This document shows positions 24,556 to 32,685 of a stretch of 58,123 bases of DNA, piece after piece. Under the pieces are notes generated by a model, which was not told the origin of the DNA, did not search any database, and saw only the letters and a program-made list of their open reading frames with translations. Position numbers and translations under genes: made by a program. The stretch lies in assembly GCA_905214195.1 (NCBI GenBank), contig CAJMLH010000009.1:1-58123 (forward strand). Reading direction: 5' to 3'. The stretch's first letter is position 1, and every line of letters begins with the position of its first letter. The stretch is from an uncultured bacterium (GTDB taxonomy: Bacteria > Bacillota > Clostridia > Peptostreptococcales > Anaerovoracaceae).

Positions 24556-25312
24556 ATTTGATATCTCCTTCATTTATTCTCTCGCCCGACTCTACTTCAA
24601 TATCGCCGTACATAGTCTTCTGTTCAACCTTAATAACCCTCTGTTTAGCCATTTCAAGAATAGATACAAATGTCACCACAGTATCGTACTTGTCCTTTTT
24701 GTCCGGTATTAAATCACGGAAATTAAAGATTTTCCCTATCTTCGCTCTAATTCTTTCGGCTATATATGCTATCCTGTTTTCTGTAGTCGCTCTGTCTCTT
24801 CGTACTTTGGTATACTGCTTACGCACCGCCTCTATACGCTGTTTCTTTTCAAGGAAAGAAGAAAATGCCGACGCAAACTGTTTTAAATCAAGATTAAGAT
24901 ATTCGTCCGGATTATCAAGGTATTGGGAAATATCCTCCTTAGGTTTTTCAAATATTCCCGCCTCTTTCTCTTCTTGCTGTCTCAAAACATCCGCAGCCTT
25001 TTTGAACTTTTTGTATTCAAGAAGCCTCGACACCAGTTCTGTCCTCGGGTCTTCTTCAATTATGCTTTCTCCGGATTTGTTTATGCGAGGCAATATCATC
25101 TTTGACTTAATTTCAATAAGCGACGATGCAAGCACCATGAATTCCGTTGCCACTGCCACATCCATCTCCTGCATTGCCTTTATATATTCAAGATACTGAC
25201 TCGTAATGCTTTTTATCTCTATATCGTATATACTCATCTGGGCATTTTCTATGAGATATACAAGCAAGTCAAACGGCCCTTCAAAAGACTGCAATTTTAC
25301 CTTATAACTCAT
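24545..25312 (-). CDS. scpA: Segregation and condensation protein A (kleisin)
   Basis: ScpA (255 residues) links the SMC heads. The N-terminal LQSFEGPFDLLVYLIENAQMSIYDI motif region and C-terminal winged helix (VTFVSILEMAKQRVIKVEQ) are typical. I place the start at 25312, after GGAGAGCAGGA; a longer frame has no binding site. It overlaps the EamA gene upstream by 11 bases, part of a chain of overlapping genes from 28142 to 23971. Confidence 0.93.
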   Translation of the reverse strand: MSYKVKLQSFEGPFDLLVYLIENAQMSIYDIEIKSITSQYLEYIKAMQEMDVAVATEFMVLASSLIEIKSKMILPRINKSGESIIEEDPRTELVSRLLEYKKFKKAADVLRQQEEKEAGIFEKPKEDISQYLDNPDEYLNLDLKQFASAFSSFLEKKQRIEAVRKQYTKVRRDRATTENRIAYIAERIRAKIGKIFNFRDLIPDKKDKYDTVVTFVSILEMAKQRVIKVEQKTMYGDIEVESGERINEGDIKYEQ

Positions 25313-26222
25313 TCCTGCTCTCCTGCCTGTTATAATAAAGGAGCGCACATACAACTATAACGCATCCTATTATTTCATAAGTCTTCGGAACCTGCCTCAG
25401 AAAAACTATTGCCATCAATGTTGCAAATACAGGTTCTCCGGCCTCCCAAGTTGATACATAAAGGGAACTTACATGTCCTATACAAAGATTAAATACTGCA
25501 TGCGCCCCTATCTGGCACATCACTGCCATAACTGCTATGTATACATAGTCCATAGGTTCATATCCCAAAAGTTTTGTGTCGGTTACTATTGAGCCTATGG
25601 CAAAACAAATCCAGCAGGAAGAGAACACCAAAAGTACATAAAGTCCTCCGTCCACTCTCTTTCTTACGCTATCTCCAACAGAAAAATAAAGTCCCATAAA
25701 TATAGCAGCCAAAAATGCGAATATATCTCCCGAAAGACTTCCGTCAGCAAAGGATTCTGCTCCTGCTCCAACAATTACAGCTCCGCCTGCCAAAGCCACC
25801 AGTATTGCCGCAACTGATTTAAATCCCACCTTTTTGTGATATATAAACACTGTTACAAGAAGAACAACCAGAGGATGAAGCGCCGCTAATACAGAAGCAC
25901 TCGCTATATTGGTGAGTTTGACAGCATTGAACCACGAAAAAAAGTGTCCGAAAAGAAATGCCCCCGATACAAAACACCACCCATAATCTTTTTTGGTGAT
26001 TGCCTTTAATTTAGCCCTCTTATCAGCATTAACAGCAACAGGTATTATAAAAAACGGCAATGCAATGGCAAGTCGCCAAAATCCTATAGCCATAGAGGTT
26101 GCAGCAGTAAGAGACCCAAGCACTCCCGAAGTCGCTCCGAAAACCACTGCTATTACTGTGGTTATTTTGGCATACCGTGCTATAAATCCCATTTTCTGCT
26201 CTGATTTTTGTGTTTCTTTCAT
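25302..26222 (-). CDS. EamA/DMT-family transporter
   Basis: The protein (306 residues from the ATG at 26222) has ten hydrophobic segments in two EamA repeats. The first repeat starts near residue 17 and the second near residue 155 (FAFLAAIFMGLYFSVGD). Such proteins export or import small metabolites or amino acids; the substrate cannot be read from sequence. The start is four bases from the mtnA stop (TAGTGATG) with GGAG eight bases upstream. Confidence 0.85.
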   Translation of the reverse strand: MKETQKSEQKMGFIARYAKITTVIAVVFGATSGVLGSLTAATSMAIGFWRLAIALPFFIIPVAVNADKRAKLKAITKKDYGWCFVSGAFLFGHFFSWFNAVKLTNIASASVLAALHPLVVLLVTVFIYHKKVGFKSVAAILVALAGGAVIVGAGAESFADGSLSGDIFAFLAAIFMGLYFSVGDSVRKRVDGGLYVLLVFSSCWICFAIGSIVTDTKLLGYEPMDYVYIAVMAVMCQIGAHAVFNLCIGHVSSLYVSTWEAGEPVFATLMAIVFLRQVPKTYEIIGCVIVVCALLYYNRQESRNEL

Positions 26223-26224
26223 CA

Positions 26225-27292
26225 CTATTTCTCCATCAGCAGTTTCAAATTCAAATCATATGGTGGTCTGACTATTCCCTTTTCTGTAATAACTGCTGTT
26301 ATATACTTATGGTCAGTAACATCAAATGCCGGATTATATGTTTTTACCCCCTCCGGTGCCATAGGCTCCTTATACCACATCTTATATATCTCATCGCCTT
26401 TTCTAAACTCTATGTTAATATCGTCTCCCGTAGGAGTAGACATATCTATTGTCGATGTGGGAACATACATATAAAACGGTATTTTGTATTCCTTTGCAAG
26501 GATTGCGACGCCGGAAGTTCCTATCTTGTTCGCACCATCGCCGTTGGCGGCCATTCTGTCACATCCTACCACGACTGCATCTACCCAACCCTTTTTCATA
26601 ACTGTAGCTGCCATATTGTCGCATATCAGAGTTACATCTATGCCTGCCTTGGAAAGCTCCCACGATGTAAGCCTCGCACCTTGCAAGAGAGGCCTTGTCT
26701 CATCTGCAAAAACTTTGAAATCATAGCCTCTTTCATGTCCCAAATACACAGGAGCAAGGCATGTCCCGTATTTCGAAGTAGCTATAGTTCCTGCATTGCA
26801 GTGGGTTAATATCCCCATACCGGGTTTTAACAGCGACAAACCATACTCTCCCATAGCCTTACATGCATTTATATCTTCCTCGTGTATTTTTTTTGCTTCT
26901 TTAATCATCGCCTGCTTATATTCTTCCACAGTCGATAATTGTTCATCCAGAACGGTACATACCCGCCTAAGCGCCCACGAAAGGTTTACCGCTGTCGGTC
27001 TTGAGCTTTCTATATATTCCGATGCCTTAAGGACAAATTCACGAAATTCTCTCGTAGATTCACCGTCATAACGCTGTGCTTCCACACATAATCCATACGC
27101 TGCCGCTACACCTATAGCCGGCGCACCTCTGACCTTAAGGTGATATATGGCTTCCCAAATATCTTCTTTCGTTTCTATCTTTATGTAAACTTCTTCTCCC
27201 GGAAGCTTAGTCTGGTCAAGAATCAGCAATCCGTCTGCCGAATATCTTACCGGGGCTATGTCAAGCACTTTGTTATCCGTAGTAAACTTCAT
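26225..27292 (-). CDS. mtnA: S-methyl-5-thioribose-1-phosphate isomerase
   Basis: MtnA (355 residues) isomerises methylthioribose-1-phosphate to methylthioribulose-1-phosphate in methionine salvage. Conserved RGAPAIG, the catalytic Cys in TIATSKYGTCLAP and Asp in VVGCDRMAANGDGANKIGT are all present. The ATG at 27292 overlaps the end of the J-like gene; the nearest GAGGAG is 14 bases away, rather far, so the exact start is less certain. No MtnK, MtnP or later salvage gene is nearby. In anaerobes the enzyme may serve a different shunt. Confidence 0.93.
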   Translation of the reverse strand: MKFTTDNKVLDIAPVRYSADGLLILDQTKLPGEEVYIKIETKEDIWEAIYHLKVRGAPAIGVAAAYGLCVEAQRYDGESTREFREFVLKASEYIESSRPTAVNLSWALRRVCTVLDEQLSTVEEYKQAMIKEAKKIHEEDINACKAMGEYGLSLLKPGMGILTHCNAGTIATSKYGTCLAPVYLGHERGYDFKVFADETRPLLQGARLTSWELSKAGIDVTLICDNMAATVMKKGWVDAVVVGCDRMAANGDGANKIGTSGVAILAKEYKIPFYMYVPTSTIDMSTPTGDDINIEFRKGDEIYKMWYKEPMAPEGVKTYNPAFDVTDHKYITAVITEKGIVRPPYDLNLKLLMEK

Positions 27293-28142
27293 ATGATTCA
27301 GCAATTCTCCTCTCAAGATAATTTAGATATTCACTAATTGAAAGTATAGGTCTTTCATTATACAAATCTCTTGCCCCTGCCATTATTTCAAATTCAGGAG
27401 CTTGCATCCACGCAATCAAAGCAGACGCACAGTCGTAGTCATCTCGCTCAGAATAAAAATCCGTTTCCCCGGTTATATAATCAAAGAAACCTGTTATATC
27501 ATTTATTCCAAACTGCTCAAGAATCCCGCATATGCCATTGAAGATTCTATCCTCTCCATATTCACCGATGCCTTCACCCCAATCCACCGAGCCGTCGTAA
27601 TAATCGGCTGCATTGGAAAAATCAACTCCGCTGTAGTAATCTGTATTGCTGCCCAAAACCGCCATTTCATCTATAGCCGCTTCATCAACTTCAACATCTC
27701 CGTCGAAGTCAAAATCAACAAAACCGGCATTGCTGTCACTATTGTTGTTTACGACATCAATTACCCCGTTGATTATACCTCCTACGACGGCAACGGCTAT
27801 AATGATTACAATAACAGCCGCTAACGATGGTTTTCCTCTGTCGTTCTTGAATTTTCCGACGCCATCAATCCACTCTTTCTTATATTCTTTGGCCTTTTCT
27901 TTCAGCCTGTCAGAAGTCACTTTACCCGAACCGTTGTTTGCTGAAGATGTCGGCGCCTCTCCTATGAGTTTCCTGTATGCTTCGGATGCTTCTTTCATTT
28001 TTTTATGTGCATATTCTTTGTCGTCACTGTAATCAGCCGACTTAAGCTTAGCCATTCGCTGTTCGTAAGCATTTTTAATCTGTTGTTCGGTAGGATTGCT
28101 TAATGTAATTCCAAGCACTCTGTAATAATATCTATCGTCCAT
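27273..28142 (-). CDS. J-domain-like membrane protein without an HPD motif
   Basis: From the ATG at 28142 (AGAGGTG site) the protein has 289 residues. The first 65 resemble a J domain (YYRVLGITLSNPTEQQIKNAY) with helix II and helix III, but the loop has SADYSDD where HPD should be, so DnaK stimulation is doubtful. Residues ~105-130 are one membrane span. An acidic, Asp/Gly-rich C-terminal half follows, with repeated YDGSVDWGEG-like segments. Function unknown. It heads the overlapping operon with mtnA, an EamA transporter, scpA and scpB. Confidence 0.7.
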   Translation of the reverse strand: MDDRYYYRVLGITLSNPTEQQIKNAYEQRMAKLKSADYSDDKEYAHKKMKEASEAYRKLIGEAPTSSANNGSGKVTSDRLKEKAKEYKKEWIDGVGKFKNDRGKPSLAAVIVIIIAVAVVGGIINGVIDVVNNNSDSNAGFVDFDFDGDVEVDEAAIDEMAVLGSNTDYYSGVDFSNAADYYDGSVDWGEGIGEYGEDRIFNGICGILEQFGINDITGFFDYITGETDFYSERDDYDCASALIAWMQAPEFEIMAGARDLYNERPILSISEYLNYLERRIAESYEVYYG

Positions 28143-28209
28143 AACAGCACCTCTTGTTTTCAAAAGAAACGGCGTATACCTAAATTAACTCTGCTTATAT
28201 TTATGTATT

Positions 28210-28238
28210 ATTATATCACGGCATACCTCAAAAATAAA
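28210..28238 (-). promoter_or_regulatory. Sigma-A promoter of the J-like/mtnA/scpAB operon
   Basis: On the minus strand an extended -10 TGATATAAT (TATAAT at 28215-28210) follows TTTATT (28238-28233) after 17 bases. The -35 is weak, and the TG extension would compensate. Confidence 0.6.
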
Positions 28239-28305
28239 GTATTGCATTTTCATGTATGGCAGTCAGATATTATTCTGCCATAGCAAGCGGTTAGCAAATA
28301 TTCCT

Positions 28306-28334
28306 TGATATATTCTTAATTTTGCAATATACTT
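28306..28334 (+). promoter_or_regulatory. Sigma-A promoter of the phzF-like gene
   Basis: TTGATA (28306-28311), 17 bases, TATACT (28329-28334). The start near 28341 gives a leader of about 58 bases. Nothing else is seen in 28239-28398. Confidence 0.7.
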
Positions 28335-28398
28335 TGGATATATAACAAGAATACAAACACATTGATTTTTAGAATTTGCAAGCAAAAGGAGGGCCAAC

Positions 28399-29286
28399 AT
28401 GAAATTCTATATTGTAGATGCGTTTACAGAAACACTCTTCGGAGGCAACCCTGCCGGAGTAGTCGTTCTGCCTGAGGGTGCTGATTTCCCTGCCGATGAA
28501 ATAATGGTAAAAACAGCAGCAGAGCTTCGCTATTCGGAAACAGCTTTTATAAAGCGTTTAAACGACAAAGAGTTCAATATCCGTTACTTCACACCGGCAG
28601 CAGAAGTTGACCTTTGTGGTCATGCCACCATAGGTTCATTTAAGGCTCTGCTTCACGGCGGATATATACATGACAATAACAGTTATATCAACCATACTCT
28701 TGCCGGAGATCTTAACATAGATATAAAAGACGGCTTTGTTTTAATGGATATGGCTTCCCCTGTCAAAATCAACGAAATACAGGATGAAGAAGCTCTTAAA
28801 GAGTTATATACGGTAATGGGACTTGACTACAGTCAGCAGACTGCAAAAGGTGTGACTTTAACTCCTCAGATGGTTTCCACCGGACTTCCCGACATAATGA
28901 TGCCTGTAGCCGACAGAGATTCCCTTGATGCAATTACTCCGGATTTCCCTGCCCTTTCAAAGCTGTCGGAAAAATATGAAGTAGTAGGAGTTCATGCTTT
29001 TACTACCGATTCCGCAGACGGAGTGACATGTCATGTGAGAAATTTTGCTCCGCTTTATGACATAGATGAAGAAGCCGCTACAGGAACATCTAACGGTGCT
29101 CTTACTTACTACGGCTATTTAAACGGCTTTATCAAGAGTGGTGATGACTGTAAGTTCGTTCAAGGCGAAAAAATGGACAGACCTTCGGTAATCCTAAGCC
29201 ATATAGAAGCATCCTCAGCAGAGGAATGTTCTGTAAAAGTAGGCGGAAGCGGTGTAATTCTTGCCGAGGGCGATATAAAACTGTAA
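28399..29286 (+). CDS. PhzF-family isomerase/epimerase
   Basis: The 295-residue protein has the two-domain PhzF fold. FGGNPAGVVVLPE at residues 15-27 and YSETAFI, with the catalytic Glu near 48, are conserved, as is DLCGHATIGS near residue 71. The second half has the matching GTSNGAL segment. Family members isomerise small acids such as trans-2,3-dihydro-3-hydroxyanthranilate, but most clostridial ones have no assigned substrate. It is monocistronic between its own promoter and terminator. No phenazine genes are nearby, so phenazine synthesis is not suggested. Confidence 0.85.
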   Translation: MKFYIVDAFTETLFGGNPAGVVVLPEGADFPADEIMVKTAAELRYSETAFIKRLNDKEFNIRYFTPAAEVDLCGHATIGSFKALLHGGYIHDNNSYINHTLAGDLNIDIKDGFVLMDMASPVKINEIQDEEALKELYTVMGLDYSQQTAKGVTLTPQMVSTGLPDIMMPVADRDSLDAITPDFPALSKLSEKYEVVGVHAFTTDSADGVTCHVRNFAPLYDIDEEAATGTSNGALTYYGYLNGFIKSGDDCKFVQGEKMDRPSVILSHIEASSAEECSVKVGGSGVILAEGDIKL

Positions 29287-29302
29287 ATACTTAAATTATA
29301 CG

Positions 29303-29330
29303 AAAAACGGCAGTCTAAGCTGCCGTTTTT
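29303..29330. terminator. Bidirectional terminator after the phzF-like gene
   Basis: An 11-bp stem AAAAACGGCAG/CTGCCGTTTTT (29303-29313 with 29320-29330) with A- and T-runs at the two sides serves the convergent genes at 28399 and 29356. Confidence 0.85.
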
Positions 29331-29355
29331 AAATTACTCAAAAAATTAAATAAAA

Positions 29356-29985
29356 TTATTCTGCCGGGAAGTGCAGAGAATCTATAATAAACTCACCGAC
29401 CGGCTGCCATTCTTCTTGAAGCTGAATCGTACAGTTAAAGGAAACTATTCTCATCTTTCCATCTACCGTAAACACAGCCATCTTATTATATATATCCGTA
29501 TCTACAGCAGGCGTCACCATTTCAACGATACCTATCTTGTGCCCGCTCTTTTCATAAACGGAAGTTTTCACTTTATCAGGATCACCGGCTGCTTGAGCGG
29601 AAACAGCCTTTATGAAAGATTCTATATCTTCATCTTTCATAGAATCACCTGTTACATTCAAAACCACATTTACAGTTCCGTCTTCATTGGTAAATGCATA
29701 AGACGGAAGGTTTCCGGACGGATACTTTTGAGCCATAAGCTCTTGTGACATATTAGCAAATTCCACAGGGATTTTTACAAAAAACTCCCCGTCTTCAAAG
29801 TTACAAAGTTCTGTTTTAATAATTTTTCCGCTTTTGGTTTCTACCTGCTCTTGCTTAAGCATCTCCAGTTCTTTTTCTTGCTCCTCTAAATCCTTATCAA
29901 GGAAATATGTTACTCCAAAATAAACAGCAGCAGCCAAAACTATTATAACGATTAAAATTATTGCTGTTTTCTTCTTTTTATCCAT
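29356..29985 (-). CDS. Membrane-anchored protein of unknown function
   Basis: From the ATG at 29985 (AAGGAGG site nine bases upstream) the protein has 209 residues. A short KKKK leader and one membrane span (residues 6-27) are followed by a Glu/Lys-rich coiled segment (EEQEKELEMLKQEQ) and a beta-rich extracytoplasmic domain. No family recognised. Its promoter contains a run of nine G residues between the -35 and -10 boxes, so expression may vary between cells. Confidence 0.7.
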   Translation of the reverse strand: MDKKKKTAIILIVIIVLAAAVYFGVTYFLDKDLEEQEKELEMLKQEQVETKSGKIIKTELCNFEDGEFFVKIPVEFANMSQELMAQKYPSGNLPSYAFTNEDGTVNVVLNVTGDSMKDEDIESFIKAVSAQAAGDPDKVKTSVYEKSGHKIGIVEMVTPAVDTDIYNKMAVFTVDGKMRIVSFNCTIQLQEEWQPVGEFIIDSLHFPAE

Positions 29986-30021
29986 TGGTTCCTGCCTCCT
30001 TTTAGCACTTGTTCTACTATA

Positions 30022-30051
30022 ATCATAACCCCCCCCCGCAAAAAAAGTCAA
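30022..30051 (-). promoter_or_regulatory. Promoter with a G9 tract in its spacer
   Basis: On the minus strand TTGACT (30051-30046) and TATGAT (30027-30022) are 18 bases apart, and positions 30037-30029 of the spacer are nine consecutive G residues. Slippage of one base would give 17 or 19. It drives the gene at 29356-29985. Confidence 0.65.
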
Positions 30052-30070
30052 CACTTAATCACTTTAAATC

Positions 30071-30105
30071 AAAAGAGGGGATTTCATATAAAATACCCCT
30101 CTTTT
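30071..30105 (-). terminator. Terminator of the ABC-2 exporter operon
   Basis: A 10-bp stem AAAAGAGGGG/CCCCTCTTTT (30071-30080 with 30096-30105) lies eight bases past the stop of the 30113-31897 gene, with a T-rich continuation on both strands. Confidence 0.8.
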
Positions 30106-30112
30106 TCTTCCT

Positions 30113-31897
30113 TTAATCTTTCCACTCTGCACGGTTTTCGTTTCTTACAGGTGTTATCATATGCTTCGCTATTTTAACCTGTTCTTCGGCAGTGTTCTTC
30201 AAAATGTCTCCGATTTCTTTAACCTCATCGTCAGTCATATCATAATCTATGTCTGTTATACTGCTTTCGAGTCTTCCGCGGTATACTGCCCCGTTTTCGT
30301 CTATGACGGCACATTCAAGGGCAGGAGTCCTTATGGAGTTTTCTCCGCTTCCTACAAGTAGATTCTGTACTAAAGCGGCCTTTCCATCTTTCACGGTAAC
30401 GGATAAACCTTTGGCTTCATTATACTTAAATGCTGAATATGAATTTTCTTTTGCAAGCATATCATCGCCGAAGAACGCTTCATCAAAGTTACCCTCAATC
30501 TCACCTTTATAAAGGACCTTATATGTACTGTTCAAATCTTCCGTTCTTTCAAAAATCACTATATTGTCATCGTTGTCTGTTACTGCCAGGCTTCCGTCTT
30601 TGCCCCAAACATATGACATCTTTTCAGAAGCCGGAAACATTTCAAATATTCCTTGCGATTTCCATGTGTCTGCATCGACTATATCTACTAAATAATTTCC
30701 GTCTTTAACAGAAAACACCGCTAAGTATCTGTGATCATCCGAAAGGCTCATTTCAACATATTCCGCCTCCGTGTCCAACGGATAAACCATTCTTAGTTTA
30801 TCAGGCAACGGCTGTGGATTAGGTACAGACATACTTCTTCTTCCTCTCTTTATAGTTGCGGTAGCCGACAGTTCAATGGGAAGTTCATATATTCCGTAAC
30901 CGTCCCTAATCTGAGATATGTCTATAGGCGCACCTTTAGCTGTCCTATTATTAACTGCAAACAACATTCTGTTTTTAAGGTTATATTCCGAAGCCTTTTT
31001 GCCTGCATAATTGCTGTCGTCATCTGCATCATCTTCTTTATCGTCTGTTACCGCTTCGGCGGAAAGCGTTTTTGATAAGTCAGGGTGTTCCCATTCTTTT
31101 CCGTCTATTACATTTTCTTCTTGTACGACTATTATAGGAGCAAATTCATAAAAATCTTCGCCGTCTCCCATTGGCTTTTCAATTTCAACTTCATATGGCA
31201 GGGATGCTCTCTTATCGTAATCTACGGCTTTTTTCACCGTATATTCCTGATATTCGTTTTCTATAACCGGAATTTTAAATATATCGTTAAGCGTTACATA
31301 TAAGTATATATCCTCATCATATGCCTTTGCGTTTTCCGGCAGCAGCTTTCCTTTCTCGTCATAAACTTTAAGTCCCGTCAAAGCATTTTCAGAACTAAGC
31401 ACCTTATTTCCCAATTGAAAACTAAAGCTTACAGGATAAAAATCAAGATACTCTTTCAGTCTTATCTTTCCTTTTTCTTCCTCTCCGCTTTCCAACGCCC
31501 TCTGCGCAGTCTCATCATACAGTGAATGAATTTTCTTGTCTTGCAATCCCATTAGCGAATCATATTTAAGATGGATAAAGTAAGGTGCATCTGAATATCC
31601 TGTAAATTTAATATCATCATAGATAGGATTATCTTCTGCAACATCCATCTTTCCTCTTTTGAAATGTGATTCAGTCTTGCCTGTGCTGTAATCAAAGCTG
31701 TTTATCCAGTGCAGATTATCCTGTGAATCTGCTCTGAATGAAATCTCAAGACCGTCTGTCACCTCTATGTCTCCGGTAGCGGTTTTTTCAGTAAGTGTGG
31801 CCTCTCCGACCTGGCTTTCTATAAAAAGCCATCCATATACAGTTATTCCTAAAGAAAAAACTGCTGCTGCCGCCAATATCACAATAGATTTTTTCAT
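30113..31897 (-). CDS. Large extracytoplasmic protein linked to an ABC-2 exporter
   Basis: From the ATG at 31897 (AAGGAG site) the protein has 594 residues. It has one N-terminal membrane span or uncleaved signal (residues 5-22). Residues ~330-470 contain propeller-like strands (YLAVFSVKDGNYLVDIVD, DGSLAVTDNDDNIVIFER) suggesting a WD40/TolB-like beta-propeller. A very acidic patch (DDKEDDADDD) lies near residue 285. No enzyme motif was found. It is the third gene after an ABC permease and ATPase, so a partner, sensor or immunity-like role for that exporter is likely but unproven. Confidence 0.75.
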   Translation of the reverse strand: MKKSIVILAAAAVFSLGITVYGWLFIESQVGEATLTEKTATGDIEVTDGLEISFRADSQDNLHWINSFDYSTGKTESHFKRGKMDVAEDNPIYDDIKFTGYSDAPYFIHLKYDSLMGLQDKKIHSLYDETAQRALESGEEEKGKIRLKEYLDFYPVSFSFQLGNKVLSSENALTGLKVYDEKGKLLPENAKAYDEDIYLYVTLNDIFKIPVIENEYQEYTVKKAVDYDKRASLPYEVEIEKPMGDGEDFYEFAPIIVVQEENVIDGKEWEHPDLSKTLSAEAVTDDKEDDADDDSNYAGKKASEYNLKNRMLFAVNNRTAKGAPIDISQIRDGYGIYELPIELSATATIKRGRRSMSVPNPQPLPDKLRMVYPLDTEAEYVEMSLSDDHRYLAVFSVKDGNYLVDIVDADTWKSQGIFEMFPASEKMSYVWGKDGSLAVTDNDDNIVIFERTEDLNSTYKVLYKGEIEGNFDEAFFGDDMLAKENSYSAFKYNEAKGLSVTVKDGKAALVQNLLVGSGENSIRTPALECAVIDENGAVYRGRLESSITDIDYDMTDDEVKEIGDILKNTAEEQVKIAKHMITPVRNENRAEWKD

Positions 31898-31942
31898 AAT
31901 GACCGCATCTCCTTTTATTATTATCGTCTTTGCTTTCAACTT

Positions 31943-32665
31943 TTATTTCATATGATCTACAGCCTTTTTGATACGGTCTGCTCTGTAATCATATCTTTCT
32001 TTTACGATTTCAATCAAAGATTTTCCCGATGCCTTTATATCCTCTACGCTCAAATCATCTATAATCTCACTTTTCCTTATAAGAATAGCCCTGTCTACAT
32101 AATCTGCAATTTCCTCAATCAAGTGGGTCGAAATAATTACTGTCTCATCCTCTGTCAATATACTTACCAAAACTTCATAGAAATCTTCTCTGTTAAATAC
32201 ATCGTTGCCGGCAAAAGGTTCGTCCATAAATACATATTCGGCTCCTTGACTGATTGCCAAAACAACTTCAAACTGATTCTGCATTCCCAAGCTGAACTCA
32301 CTTATTTTCTTGTTGGTAGGCAGTTCAAAAAATTCCATCAAGGCGTTATATCTTTTTTCATTGAACATCGGAAAATGCATCTTGTAAAAACTTTTGTGGT
32401 CATCTGCCGTAATAGATGGGAAGAAAGAATGGTCCCCGGTGGCAAATGACAACTTTGAAATATTGCTCCTGTCTATTTTCTGACCATCTAATGTGATTTC
32501 ACCCTCAAAGGTCAAGAATCCCATCATACATTTCATCAAAGTCGTTTTGCCTGCTCCATTAGCTCCGAACAGGCCTATTACCTGCCCTTTTGGAATTTTA
32601 ATATTGCAGTTTGAAAGAGCCACCTTTTCCTTATATTTCTTAGATACATTTTTAACCTCAATCAT
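31943..32665 (-). CDS. ABC transporter ATP-binding protein (ABC-2 exporter type)
   Basis: The 240-residue ATPase has Walker A GANGAGKTT (residues 34-42), a signature loop degenerate from LSGGQ (FSLGMQNQ), Walker B YVFMDEPFAGND and the switch His in STHLIEE. It resembles YtrB/BcrA-type exporter ATPases. It lies 20 bp after the permease gene and 45 bp before the large extracytoplasmic protein. No GntR-type YtrA repressor is adjacent, unlike many ytr operons. Confidence 0.9.
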   Translation of the reverse strand: MIEVKNVSKKYKEKVALSNCNIKIPKGQVIGLFGANGAGKTTLMKCMMGFLTFEGEITLDGQKIDRSNISKLSFATGDHSFFPSITADDHKSFYKMHFPMFNEKRYNALMEFFELPTNKKISEFSLGMQNQFEVVLAISQGAEYVFMDEPFAGNDVFNREDFYEVLVSILTEDETVIISTHLIEEIADYVDRAILIRKSEIIDDLSVEDIKASGKSLIEIVKERYDYRADRIKKAVDHMK

Positions 32666-32685
32666 GTCCTCTCCTCCTTAACTAT

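Noticed and set aside
28399..29286. Phenazine biosynthesis
   Set aside because: The PhzF-like gene stands alone with its own promoter and terminator, and no other phz gene is present.
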